In this document: in pieces, positions 6,786 to 12,527 of the stretch
Position numbering within the stretch: the first letter of the stretch is position 1
Layout: every line of letters begins with the position of its first letter
IMG/VR virus record: IMGVR_UViG_3300021185_000687
Span: 1 to 33,845 of that record
Origin: a virus
DNA: 33,845 nucleotides
Strand: one strand, 5' to 3'
Translations under genes and position numbers: made by a program
Notes under the pieces: model-generated
What the model saw: the letters and a program-made list of their open reading frames with translations, nothing else
What the model was told of the DNA's origin: nothing
Database searches by the model: none

Positions 6786-7354
6786 TCTTTTCGCTCCTTA
6801 GCCTTAGTCATAGCAGTTACCATTTGCTTGTAATCAGCAACAGATAGCTCAACAAGTGCAGAGATTTGTTTCTTGGCTAACACTTGTTCCAATGGGTAAT
6901 TGTTTAGCTCAAGCATGGCTTCTAATGAAATTGCTTGCTGTGCCGTAATACGGTTATCTAGTTCTGCTACACCGTCAGTCATTCCGTCAGTGTCATCGTC
7001 TGCGGCACAACCACATACAGAGGCTAAAGTGTATCTGCGGCAATAGGTAATGTTGCTGCCGTATTCCCAAGGATGCGCTTTAGCTACAGGAATGCTTAAC
7101 GATGCTTCTAGCCATTGTCCTGATGAGTGCATCAACCTTGTAGTTACGCCTACAATATTGTTTTGGCTAAAAGGCATTTGAGTAAAGCTGATTCCATTTT
7201 GGTTTAACGGCCCAATCACAGCCTTGATTACATTGGCTAAATCAGCGTATTTAGAGCCTCTAGCTCCGGTGCAATTTTTTTCTGGAGGGACAATTTGAGA
7301 TTGAGCTGTAGCTAAAGCCGTAGCCAAATCGTTGATATTTTCTGATGTTTGCAT
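6782..7354 (-). CDS. erf: ERF-family single-strand annealing protein
   Basis: The protein has 190 residues from ATG 7354, which is preceded by taaaggagattaat; an upstream in-frame start at 7411 lacks a ribosome site and would overlap the promoter. Signature segments are YADLANVIKAVIGPLN with NGISF, and GSNITYCRRYTLASVCG followed by ADDDTDG, both typical of ERF proteins. It anneals complementary strands exposed by the neighbouring exonuclease, allowing recombination or genome circularisation. It is the first gene of the leftward operon, with a sigma-70 promoter immediately upstream. Confidence 0.92.
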   Translation of the reverse strand: MQTSENINDLATALATAQSQIVPPEKNCTGARGSKYADLANVIKAVIGPLNQNGISFTQMPFSQNNIVGVTTRLMHSSGQWLEASLSIPVAKAHPWEYGSNITYCRRYTLASVCGCAADDDTDGMTDGVAELDNRITAQQAISLEAMLELNNYPLEQVLAKKQISALVELSVADYKQMVTAMTKAKERKE

Positions 7355-7382
7355 ATTAATCTCCTTTAGATAATGCACAGAC

Positions 7383-7411
7383 AGTCTACTGCTGCTGTAG
7401 ACATTGGTCAA
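7383..7411 (-). promoter_or_regulatory. Leftward early promoter for the ERF operon
   Basis: Read on the minus strand there is TTGACC (7406-7411), a 17-base spacer, then TAGACT (7383-7388): five of six and four of six matches to sigma-70 boxes. The predicted start near 7376 leaves a short leader holding the taaaggag ribosome site. The -10 lies inside a perfect inverted repeat, so it is likely repressible. Confidence 0.7.
7384..7402. promoter_or_regulatory. Operator-like inverted repeat over the leftward -10
   Basis: GTCTAC (7384-7389) and GTAGAC (7397-7402) are perfect inverted arms separated by 7 bases. The 19-base site covers the -10 and the start of the spacer, where a bound dimer would block RNA polymerase. 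The size suits a small XRE dimer, and the operon encodes one (5712-5912). The pairing of the two is inferred. Confidence 0.6.
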
Positions 7412-7448
7412 CTGTTTTTATTTACAACTGTGTGTTTCCACAAATACC

Positions 7449-7485
7449 ACGACAAATCAGCGCTTTTTTTTGTGAGTTTTGTCGT
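7449..7485. repeat. 8-base inverted repeat in control region
   Basis: ACGACAAA (7449-7456) and TTTGTCGT (7478-7485) are perfect inverted arms with 21 bases between them, including a run of eight T at 7463-7471. The distance and weak stem do not suit an intrinsic terminator; a pair of half-sites or a looped operator is more likely. Confidence 0.4.
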
Positions 7486-7488
7486 AGT

Positions 7489-7524
7489 CAATCGTAATTA
7501 CTACTGAAGCAATCGTAATTACTA
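7489..7524. repeat. Two direct repeats each holding a GTAATTAC palindrome
   Basis: The 15-base sequence caatcgtaattacta occurs at 7489-7503 and again, identically, at 7510-7524, a period of 21 bases or two helical turns. Each copy contains the perfect palindrome GTAATTAC (7494-7501 and 7515-7522). Tandem dimer sites on one face of the DNA are typical of cooperative operators. Confidence 0.6.
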
Positions 7525-7563
7525 GCTGAAACTTTTTTATTTCAACTGGAATTTTTGACAGGC

Positions 7564-7592
7564 AAAAAAAAGCCCCTTGTGGAGAGGGGCTT
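7564..7592 (-). terminator. Intrinsic terminator, minus strand
   Basis: AAGCCCCT (7570-7577) and AGGGGCTT (7585-7592) form an 8-base stem with a 7-base loop. On the minus strand it is followed directly by a run of T (complement of the A-run 7564-7571). On the plus strand no T-run follows. It therefore ends leftward transcripts that start to the right of 7592, before the ERF promoter. Confidence 0.75.
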
Positions 7593-7681
7593 GCAATTTC
7601 GTACAAAGGAGAATAACATCAAAGGGTCGGTGGGTTGACAGCCCTAAATTCCGACTAGAGAAGGAAAGTTAGAAACCCGAC
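7564..7681 (-). ncRNA. Candidate small RNA between promoter and terminator
   Basis: A minus-strand promoter (7688-7717) and the intrinsic terminator (7564-7592) bracket about 118 bases without an open reading frame. The predicted RNA carries two copies of GGGCTGTC and two GTCGG segments that could pair alternatively with one CCGAC. It also has pyrimidine-rich stretches (TTCTCCTTTG and ACTTTCCTTCT) complementary to Shine-Dalgarno sequences, including 8 contiguous bases of the ERF ribosome site. It could be a trans-acting regulator. Existence of the transcript is inferred. Confidence 0.45.
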
Positions 7682-7687
7682 AGCCCA

Positions 7688-7717
7688 AGTATACACAATA
7701 TCTTGTGCCTGTCACAA
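7688..7717 (-). promoter_or_regulatory. Candidate minus-strand promoter for the small RNA
   Basis: On the minus strand TTGTGA (7712-7717), an 18-base spacer and TATACT (7688-7693) form a sigma-70-like promoter. The predicted start is near 7681. A second weaker candidate, TTGCCA (7750-7755), 17 bases, TATAGG (7727-7732), lies just upstream on the same strand. Confidence 0.5.
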
Positions 7718-7886
7718 TCCCTTTCCCCTATATCTAGTCCCCGACCGTGTGGCAAAGCCTGACGTACTCTGGCTCATGCAAGCTGTCGCTTTTAATTCAG
7801 CCCCAGAAATGGGAGATTAAACCAGCACCAATGTCCTGCTCTGTCTCGGCCCTTGACAACAGGCAACCGCAAAATCGCAAGATACT

Positions 7887-8078
7887 GCCACGAACCGCTG
7901 GTGAGATACTTATACAATAGTGGCTGACTGTTCCACGCTGTGAAGCGTCAAGTCAGGGGGAAGCGACTCACTCAGGTGGGCGTTTTATTGAGTACCAAGT
8001 CTTAGGACTTTCGCTACGGCGGACGCAAGTGTCAGGGTGTATAAGGCTCTGGGTGATTTGCGGGGGAAAAAGGGCCGT
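7887..8078 (+). ncRNA. Candidate structured RNA in the control region
   Basis: A chain of perfect helices occupies this gene-free stretch. GCCAC/GTGGC pairs 7887-7891 with 7920-7924. CTGACT/AGTCAG (7924-7929, 7951-7956) is continued by ACGCT/AGCGT (7935-7939, 7944-7948) closed by a GTGA (GNRA) loop. AGCGA/TCGCT (7962-7966, 8011-8015) encloses CTCA/TGAG (7967-7970, 7989-7992) and AAGTC/GACTT (7997-8001, 8006-8010), a three-way junction. ACGGC/GCCGT (8016-8020, 8074-8078) follows directly. The GNRA loop favours the plus strand. It may be a leader of the 8124 operon or a separate RNA. No known family was recognised. Confidence 0.45.
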
Positions 8079-8123
8079 TGCGCCTAAAATTCGTGTTATC
8101 AGAAAAAACTTGAAGGAAATCAA

Positions 8124-8324
8124 ATGGATAACTTATCTGAGAAGCCCTGTCCCTGTGGTCAAACAATGGGTGAAGTCATAGGCTTTAAGGAACGAGTAAC
8201 AGATGGAGCGATGGTTAAATACAGAGTTTGCTGGTACTGCCCAGAGTGCCATGCAGTGGAAAAAGCGATTGGCAGGGAAACATTTGTAGAAACAATTCAT
8301 GATAAAGTAAACTCAGACTGTTGA
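8124..8324 (+). CDS. Small zinc-ribbon protein
   Basis: This 66-residue protein follows tgaaggaaatcaa, a good ribosome site. CPCGQTMG near residues 9-16 and CWYCPEC at about 36-42 give two cysteine pairs suited to one zinc ion, a rubredoxin-like or zinc-ribbon layout. It opens the rightward early gene group. Small zinc-ribbon proteins in phages often bind nucleic acid or inhibit host factors, but nothing here decides between these. Confidence 0.7.
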   Translation: MDNLSEKPCPCGQTMGEVIGFKERVTDGAMVKYRVCWYCPECHAVEKAIGRETFVETIHDKVNSDC

Positions 8325-8349
8325 CGCTGGTATGTGGTTCAGGCATTAT
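8321..8349 (+). promoter_or_regulatory. Possible rightward early promoter
   Basis: TTGACG (8321-8326), 17 bases, then CATTAT (8344-8349): five of six and four of six matches to sigma-70 boxes. It overlaps the stop of the preceding gene, and the start near 8356 would precede the ggag ribosome site of the gene at 8388. Confidence 0.4.
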
Positions 8350-8387
8350 TCTCCCAACAGCAACGAAAACACCCACGGAGAATGATT

Positions 8388-8552
8388 ATGGAAAACAACA
8401 TATATAACGCAAAGTCTCTACTAAGCATCGCAAACTTTTGGGGAGAGGATATCACTCCAGAACAAGCAGTTTGGTTAGATACGGAAGTAAATGACCTGCC
8501 AAGAAACGAGCAGGAAAAGTTTCTTGATCTTTATCTTAGAAACACATTTTAA
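8388..8552 (+). CDS. Hypothetical 54-residue protein
   Basis: ATG 8388 is chosen because ggag lies 7 bases upstream; an earlier ATG at 8382 is too close to it, and the GTG at 8334 has no site. The protein is acidic, with DITPEQAVWLDTEVNDLP in the middle and a helical end. No cysteines or membrane segment are present. It is not recognised. Confidence 0.62.
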   Translation: MENNIYNAKSLLSIANFWGEDITPEQAVWLDTEVNDLPRNEQEKFLDLYLRNTF

Positions 8553-8558
8553 CCCGAC

Positions 8559-8574
8559 TGCCCCTTCGGGGGCA
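8559..8574 (+). terminator. UUCG-capped intergenic hairpin
   Basis: TGCCCC (8559-8564) and GGGGCA (8569-8574) form a 6-base stem closed by TTCG, a very stable tetraloop. No T-run follows, so it is more likely a transcript-stabilising or partial-termination element than a full terminator. It lies in the gap between two small genes. Confidence 0.5.
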
Positions 8575-8586
8575 TTGGAGACTGAC

Positions 8587-8778
8587 ATGAAAGAATTAAC
8601 CCTAATCGCTGCTTTAATCATTACCATTGCTGGCATGAGCTTCGCTGGCAAGTTTGACCGTGAAGAGGCAGAACGCGCCTCTGCTGAATACACCGAGATG
8701 GTGTGCCTGTTCAAAGAAACCAGTGGCGAGTTTGGCTGGCCTGACTTTAAAAACCTAAAAATTACTTGTGGAGAGTAA
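8587..8778 (+). CDS. Small membrane or exported protein
   Basis: This 63-residue protein starts at ATG 8587 after ggagactgac. Residues 4-21 form a hydrophobic segment (LTLIAALIITIAGMSFAG) that could be a signal peptide ending near FAG or a membrane anchor. The remainder is hydrophilic, with two cysteines (MVCLF and ITCGE) that could form a disulfide in the periplasm. A longer frame from 8491 exists, but its start is inside the preceding gene and lacks a ribosome site. The function is unknown. Confidence 0.65.
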   Translation: MKELTLIAALIITIAGMSFAGKFDREEAERASAEYTEMVCLFKETSGEFGWPDFKNLKITCGE

Positions 8779-8779
8779 C

Positions 8780-9160
8780 ATGAGCTTAATCGACGCGATT
8801 GACGCAAACTTAGAAGATTTGGTTGATCCTAAGAACCGCTGCGTAGAAGCAACAGACGCAGCCGCTAACGAACTGGTCATTGCTGCGACCGAGGAAAGCC
8901 CTGACGAGCTTCAGGAGATAATGTTTTATGAAAGCTCAAACTCTGTATACGCGCAGTTCCATGTTGATATGGCTAAGGCATTTGCTGGAAAGATGAGCCA
9001 CGATGACTTCTTTATCAAGTATGAACCTTATTTTGACATAGCCAAGCGCTTCATCATGGACGACCTAGAGTCTAAAATCTGGAACAGGTACACAGACCTG
9101 CATGATGTTCCTGTGTTGGATATGTATGATTATAACGGTGTTCGAAGGGAGGACTTCTAA
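8780..9160 (+). CDS. Hypothetical acidic protein
   Basis: The 126-residue protein starts at ATG 8780 after gtggagagtaac, 1 base after the previous stop. It is acidic and helical, with a middle segment (FHVDMAKAFAGKMSH) and an aromatic C-terminus (LDMYDYNGVRREDF). Its stop shares a base with the next ATG (TAATG), so translation is coupled. I do not recognise the family. Confidence 0.68.
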   Translation: MSLIDAIDANLEDLVDPKNRCVEATDAAANELVIAATEESPDELQEIMFYESSNSVYAQFHVDMAKAFAGKMSHDDFFIKYEPYFDIAKRFIMDDLESKIWNRYTDLHDVPVLDMYDYNGVRREDF

Positions 9161-9387
9161 TGTGGAGTTTAGCTCGTAACGGTGAAAGGTTTGGCTACTG
9201 TGCCAAGGATAAGGCAGGCATAGAGAAATTCCGTGGATGGTACATAGACGACCATGTGGTAGCTGAAGCGGCGCAAATCCAGTTAAGACTCTGGAATGAA
9301 TCCCAGTCTTCTCTCTTGCAGTCAGAAGCAGAGCAGGTGGCTCGTGACAATCTGGAAGAGCAAATCACCATAGTGGAGGTCAAATGA
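9160..9387 (+). CDS. Hypothetical 75-residue protein
   Basis: It is coupled to both neighbours (1-base and 4-base overlaps). The N-terminal half has an aromatic pattern (RFGYCAKDKAGIEKFRGWYI), and the C-terminal half is one acidic helix. Its place among small early genes suggests a host-takeover or regulatory role, but there is no sequence evidence for one. Confidence 0.65.
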   Translation: MWSLARNGERFGYCAKDKAGIEKFRGWYIDDHVVAEAAQIQLRLWNESQSSLLQSEAEQVARDNLEEQITIVEVK

Positions 9388-9572
9388 CTACGAACATTAT
9401 GCGCTGTGAAGGCTGTCCAAAGTGGGTCAGGTCGCTCAAAGATACGATGTTTTGTGACGATTGCCTGAAGCTCAATGCAGTCTTAAATGAGTCGTGGCAA
9501 AAGCCTCAGATGCCAGAGCTGTCAGAACTTAAAAGGCTCATTGATTCATTTCCAACAAAGGTTACAAAATGA
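9384..9572 (+). CDS. Small zinc-finger-like protein
   Basis: This 62-residue protein has C8-x-x-C11 (RCEGCPKW) and C24-x-x-C27 (FCDDCLK), a four-cysteine zinc knuckle. A helical C-terminus (MPELSELKRLIDSFP) follows. It overlaps both neighbours by 4 bases. It may bind nucleic acid or act as an adaptor. It is the second zinc-ribbon-like protein in this early group but is not closely similar to the first. Confidence 0.68.
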   Translation: MTTNIMRCEGCPKWVRSLKDTMFCDDCLKLNAVLNESWQKPQMPELSELKRLIDSFPTKVTK

Positions 9573-10309
9573 TTAAATATCATGGAACACCAATTGGAGG
9601 CAAAACGACAGACGCTGCCGAACTTCTGAGAGGAAGGCACGGGCTGGTAAGTATTGCGCATCCAGAGCAATTGAATGTGGTTATGGAAAACTGCCAGTCT
9701 TTTGTCCTTGATAACGGCGCTTTTAGTGAATGGAAGAAATCTGGCAGCGAAATAGACTTTGATGCTTATGCGGACTGGGTAAAGTCTCTTTATCGGCATC
9801 CAAATTTTGATTGGTGTTTAATCCCAGACAAGATTGATGGAACAGAAGAAGAGAATGTTCAGCTCGTTAATAAATGGCTGAGAATGGGCTTAAGAGCAAA
9901 AGGCGTTCCTATCTGGCATCTTCACGAGAGTTTAGAGTGGCTTGAATGGCTTGTGGATAGATTTGAGTGGGTAGCAATCGGCAGTTCTGGTCAGTGGGCT
10001 ACTCCGAACACAAAGGGATGGTGGGCGAGAATGGGTGAAGCAATGAGTGTCTGCTGCGACTCAGAAGGACGGCCAAGAGCTAAACTGCACGGCTTGAGGA
10101 TGCTTGATCCGAGTATATTCACGAATCTGCCATTAGCATCTGCCGATAGCACTAATGCTGCCAGAAACAATAACCAGTTAAGTCGCTTTGGTATGTACGC
10201 GCCTCCATCAGCGGGACAAAGAGCCTCCAATATAGCGGCGAGAATTGAATCTTTTAACTCTGCTCCGGTTTGGCTTGGTAATAATCAGCAGTCTCTTGAT
10301 TTATTCTGA
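9569..10309 (+). CDS. TGT/DpdA-like deazaguanine transferase, predicted
   Basis: The 246-residue protein resembles, in motif order, the TIM-barrel tRNA-guanine transglycosylase superfamily and its phage DNA-modifying branch DpdA. FVLDNGAFSEW (D48) matches the DSGGF loop of the base pocket. IPDKIDG, PIWHLHES, VAIGSSGQ and LHGLRMLD follow, then LASADSTNAAR with D193 at the place expected for the nucleophile. The zinc cysteines of classical TGT are absent. It would exchange guanine for a 7-deazaguanine in DNA or tRNA. No preQ0 synthesis genes are in the window, so the base would have to come from the host. Function is inferred. Confidence 0.6.
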   Translation: MIKYHGTPIGGKTTDAAELLRGRHGLVSIAHPEQLNVVMENCQSFVLDNGAFSEWKKSGSEIDFDAYADWVKSLYRHPNFDWCLIPDKIDGTEEENVQLVNKWLRMGLRAKGVPIWHLHESLEWLEWLVDRFEWVAIGSSGQWATPNTKGWWARMGEAMSVCCDSEGRPRAKLHGLRMLDPSIFTNLPLASADSTNAARNNNQLSRFGMYAPPSAGQRASNIAARIESFNSAPVWLGNNQQSLDLF

Positions 10310-10334
10310 TGATTAATTCAAATTCTTGTAGCAA

Positions 10335-10427
10335 TAAAGTGTCGCAAAGCGTCATATGAGGCGCATTAAAGTGCTAAATGACCCATATATGTTTCTTAAA
10401 GTGTAAAAAGCGTCACAAAAGGCGCAT
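10335..10427. repeat. Tandem ~31-base repeats upstream of helicase
   Basis: TAAAGTG recurs at 10335, 10367 and 10397. The first and third copies also share AAAGCGTCA (10346-10354, 10407-10415) and AGGCGCAT (10359-10366, 10420-10427); the middle copy has decayed. A 30-32 base period is three helical turns. The first copy includes the palindrome TCATATGA. Placed just before the helicase, these could be origin iterons or operator sites. Confidence 0.6.
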
Positions 10428-10448
10428 AACCAGACAAGGCAAAGAATA

Positions 10449-11927
10449 ATGCTAAGACCACATCAAGAAGTAGCAGTAGAGGCTCTGAGGCAGTCTCTAC
10501 GCAAAGGTAAGATGCGACCCTTGCTGGCAGCGCCATGTAGCATGGGTAAGACCATGATAGCAGCTCATATCATGATGAACGCAGCAGAGAAGGGTATTCG
10601 GTCTGTCTTCTTCTGTGACAGGGTTAAACTCGTTTCTCAGACAACGGACACGTTTGACCGCCTAGGAGCTTCATACAGCGTCTTACAGGGCGATGACCCA
10701 CGGTATGACCCTAGTAAGCTAATTCAGATAGCGTCCATCCAGACGGCTGTACGGAGGAATCACCTGCCTTTTGGTCTAGCGATAGTGGATGAGTGCCATA
10801 CCATGTACAAAGGTTTGGTAGAGGGATTCATGAAAAGGTATGACAATGTACCCTTTATCGGACTTAGCGCCACGCCATTCAGCAAATCGCTCGGTCTGCA
10901 CTGGGATGATCTGATAGTCACCACCACCACCAGACAGCTACTGGATCAAGGCTGGCTCTGTCCTACGGATTATTACGTTGGTAAGTCCATAGACCGCAAA
11001 GGTATCAAGACTAAAGCCCTATCTACTGGCGGCTCAGACTATGACCCAGAAGCATTGGGTAAGGCTATGATGGACGATGACACGTTCAACGGGGATATTG
11101 TGGAGAATTACCGCAAGCATTCCAATGACTTACAGAGGAAAGCCATAGCCTTTAGTCCATCGGTAGCACACTCCAAGTCAATGGTAGAAAGGTTCAACGC
11201 TGCTGGCATCCCTGCATTGCACATAGATGGTTACATGGGCGATGAGGAGCGGAAGTATATCTATGACGATCATAGGTCGGGACGGTGTAAAGTCCTGTGC
11301 TGTAGCCGCCTTCTCGGTGTAGGATACGACGACCCTTCCGTAGAGATACTGATAGACTGCTTCCCCACGAAGTCTCCGATAGCCTTTGTCCAAAGGGCAG
11401 GCAGAATCTGGAGAATCGCAGAGGGTAAGGAGAAGGCCACCTACTTAGACCATGCCTCAAATCTAAAGACGTTCGGCTTTCCAGAGGATATTGTTCCGTC
11501 TAAATTAGACGACGGTACTCAAAAGTTTTCTGAGCGTCAGCAACTCAAAAAAGACGAACGTGAAAAGATAACCAGAGATTGTCCTGTGTGTTCAGCAGCG
11601 TTCCAAGGCAGGGCTTGTGCTTGTGGATATACCATCCCATCAAGAGACCCTGTGTTCAAGGATGACGGCACAATGCTCAAGAAGGCAGGCAAGGACTTCA
11701 AGGTAGAAGACAAGTCAGCATGGATGGGGCAATTGGTTCAGTACGGTAAAGATCATAATTACGCAGAAGGCTGGGCTAGTCACAAGTATAAAGAGAAGTT
11801 TGGTGTATGGCCCAAGGGAGTCGATAGAACTCCGAAGCCAGTAACCAACGAAGTAAGAGGGTTCATCACCCACACTAACATTAAGAGGAGAATGGCAAAT
11901 GATAGACCTAGAACGTATTCTTGGTAG
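10449..11927 (+). CDS. SF2 DNA helicase (DEAD/DEAH-like) with zinc tail
   Basis: The 492-residue protein has the ordered motifs of superfamily 2: APCSMGKT (Walker A, 28-35), VDECHT (D114-H117), LSATP (139-143) and QRAGRIWR (motif VI, 315-322). It opens with LRPHQEVAV, a Q-motif-like opening of SSL2-type helicases. Cysteines 378, 381, 390 and 392 may form a zinc site. A further C-terminal domain (about 410-492) is unassigned. It probably unwinds DNA at replication or recombination forks. It is the first gene after the TAAAGTG repeats and overlaps the zinc-domain gene by 29 bases. Confidence 0.9.
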   Translation: MLRPHQEVAVEALRQSLRKGKMRPLLAAPCSMGKTMIAAHIMMNAAEKGIRSVFFCDRVKLVSQTTDTFDRLGASYSVLQGDDPRYDPSKLIQIASIQTAVRRNHLPFGLAIVDECHTMYKGLVEGFMKRYDNVPFIGLSATPFSKSLGLHWDDLIVTTTTRQLLDQGWLCPTDYYVGKSIDRKGIKTKALSTGGSDYDPEALGKAMMDDDTFNGDIVENYRKHSNDLQRKAIAFSPSVAHSKSMVERFNAAGIPALHIDGYMGDEERKYIYDDHRSGRCKVLCCSRLLGVGYDDPSVEILIDCFPTKSPIAFVQRAGRIWRIAEGKEKATYLDHASNLKTFGFPEDIVPSKLDDGTQKFSERQQLKKDEREKITRDCPVCSAAFQGRACACGYTIPSRDPVFKDDGTMLKKAGKDFKVEDKSAWMGQLVQYGKDHNYAEGWASHKYKEKFGVWPKGVDRTPKPVTNEVRGFITHTNIKRRMANDRPRTYSW

Positions 11928-12324
11928 TTTAGATAAGGTAAGAAGGTCAGGTAAGAACTATGTGGCCTGCTGTCCAGTACATGGGGACAACAACCCTTCA
12001 ATGTCCATCAAGGAGGCTGAAGATAAGGTTTTGATGTACTGCCACGCCTGTGGCGCTAAAGGCCCAGAGATAGTACAAGCCCTTGGCATGAAGCCAGACG
12101 TACTGTTTGATAAGCCATTCAAGACGGAATACGACCGTCACTGGTTATTAAACAAGAAAGCCGATTGGGATGACACCATGCTGATGATGGCGCATGAAAC
12201 ACTATCTCAAGGTAAAACAATAAGTTATAATGACTACAAGGAAATAAAGCAGTCATTAGCTCGTAGAGAACAACGCAGGAAGTTAAGACTGCCGATACTA
12301 TTTAACATGGACATCGCACTATGA
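11899..12324 (+). CDS. CHC2 zinc-binding protein, primase-like fragment
   Basis: The 141-residue protein carries the primase zinc-binding domain: CCPVHGDNNPSMS (C25, H28) and YCHACGAKG (C48, C51), which contacts template DNA in DnaG-type primases. The rest is helical and basic, with no TOPRIM catalytic motif. Primer synthesis is therefore not expected from this protein alone. ATG 11899 has ggag 8 bases upstream and lies inside the end of the helicase gene in another frame. It may load the helicase or guide host primase. Confidence 0.8.
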   Translation: MIDLERILGSLDKVRRSGKNYVACCPVHGDNNPSMSIKEAEDKVLMYCHACGAKGPEIVQALGMKPDVLFDKPFKTEYDRHWLLNKKADWDDTMLMMAHETLSQGKTISYNDYKEIKQSLARREQRRKLRLPILFNMDIAL

Positions 12325-12494
12325 AAGACAACTCTTGGATCAGCGAACGAATCCAGAAGGAAACCGAAGAGTATCTAGCCAAGGGCGGGAAGATTAAAGT
12401 CTTTCCTCCTCAGTCATTTAGTGACGGTCATGAAAACAAAGCCCTGCGTGATGAGACCTTTGCCAAGTACACGGCTAAGAAGAACAAGTCATGA
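12321..12494 (+). CDS. 57-residue hypothetical protein
   Basis: ATG 12321 overlaps the previous stop (ATGA), and TGA lies at 12492-12494. The protein reads ERIQKETEEYLAKGGKI, then VFPPQSF, and ends with the basic segment KYTAKKNKS. The resemblance of the central part to other short phage proteins beside primases is only general. The coupled start and sensible composition support it. Its stop is inside the extended -10 element of the terminase promoter. Confidence 0.65.
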   Translation: MKDNSWISERIQKETEEYLAKGGKIKVFPPQSFSDGHENKALRDETFAKYTAKKNKS

Positions 12495-12500
12495 TACAAT
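12492..12500 (+). promoter_or_regulatory. Extended -10 element before terminase genes
   Basis: TGA followed by TACAAT (12495-12500) is a TGn extended -10 with five of six core matches. No -35 is seen at the right distance, which such elements can do without. The predicted start near 12507 precedes acaggag and the GTG of the small terminase. Confidence 0.45.
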
Positions 12501-12527
12501 CAGGAAAACCCTACAGGAGCTAGACCA

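Larger units (their letters stand above)
7593..8123. other. Gene-free remainder of the control region
   Basis: I find no convincing open reading frame in these 531 bases on either strand. Besides the small-RNA promoter and the structured stretch listed separately, there is a possible long-range helix ACCAGC/GCTGGT (7821-7826 with 7897-7902), a short hairpin AGCC/GGCT (7756-7759, 7771-7774) and a plus-strand aaaggag at 7605-7611 not followed by a start codon. No clear rightward sigma-70 promoter for the 8124 gene was found. Confidence 0.5.

Noticed and set aside
7605-7640. Plus-strand ribosome-site-like aaaggag
   Set aside because: No ATG, GTG or TTG follows at a usable distance with an open frame; it more likely matters as the complement of the small-RNA anti-SD segment.
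7853-7886. TTGACA with GATACT as a rightward promoter
   Set aside because: The spacer is 22 bases, too long for sigma-70.
7640-8100. tRNA, tmRNA or RNase P gene in the control region
   Set aside because: No T-loop, acceptor stem, tag frame or conserved RNase P core sequence could be found.
8319-8360. CTGTTG/CAACAG inverted repeat as terminator
   Set aside because: The 30-base loop and missing T-run make termination unlikely; it may be chance.
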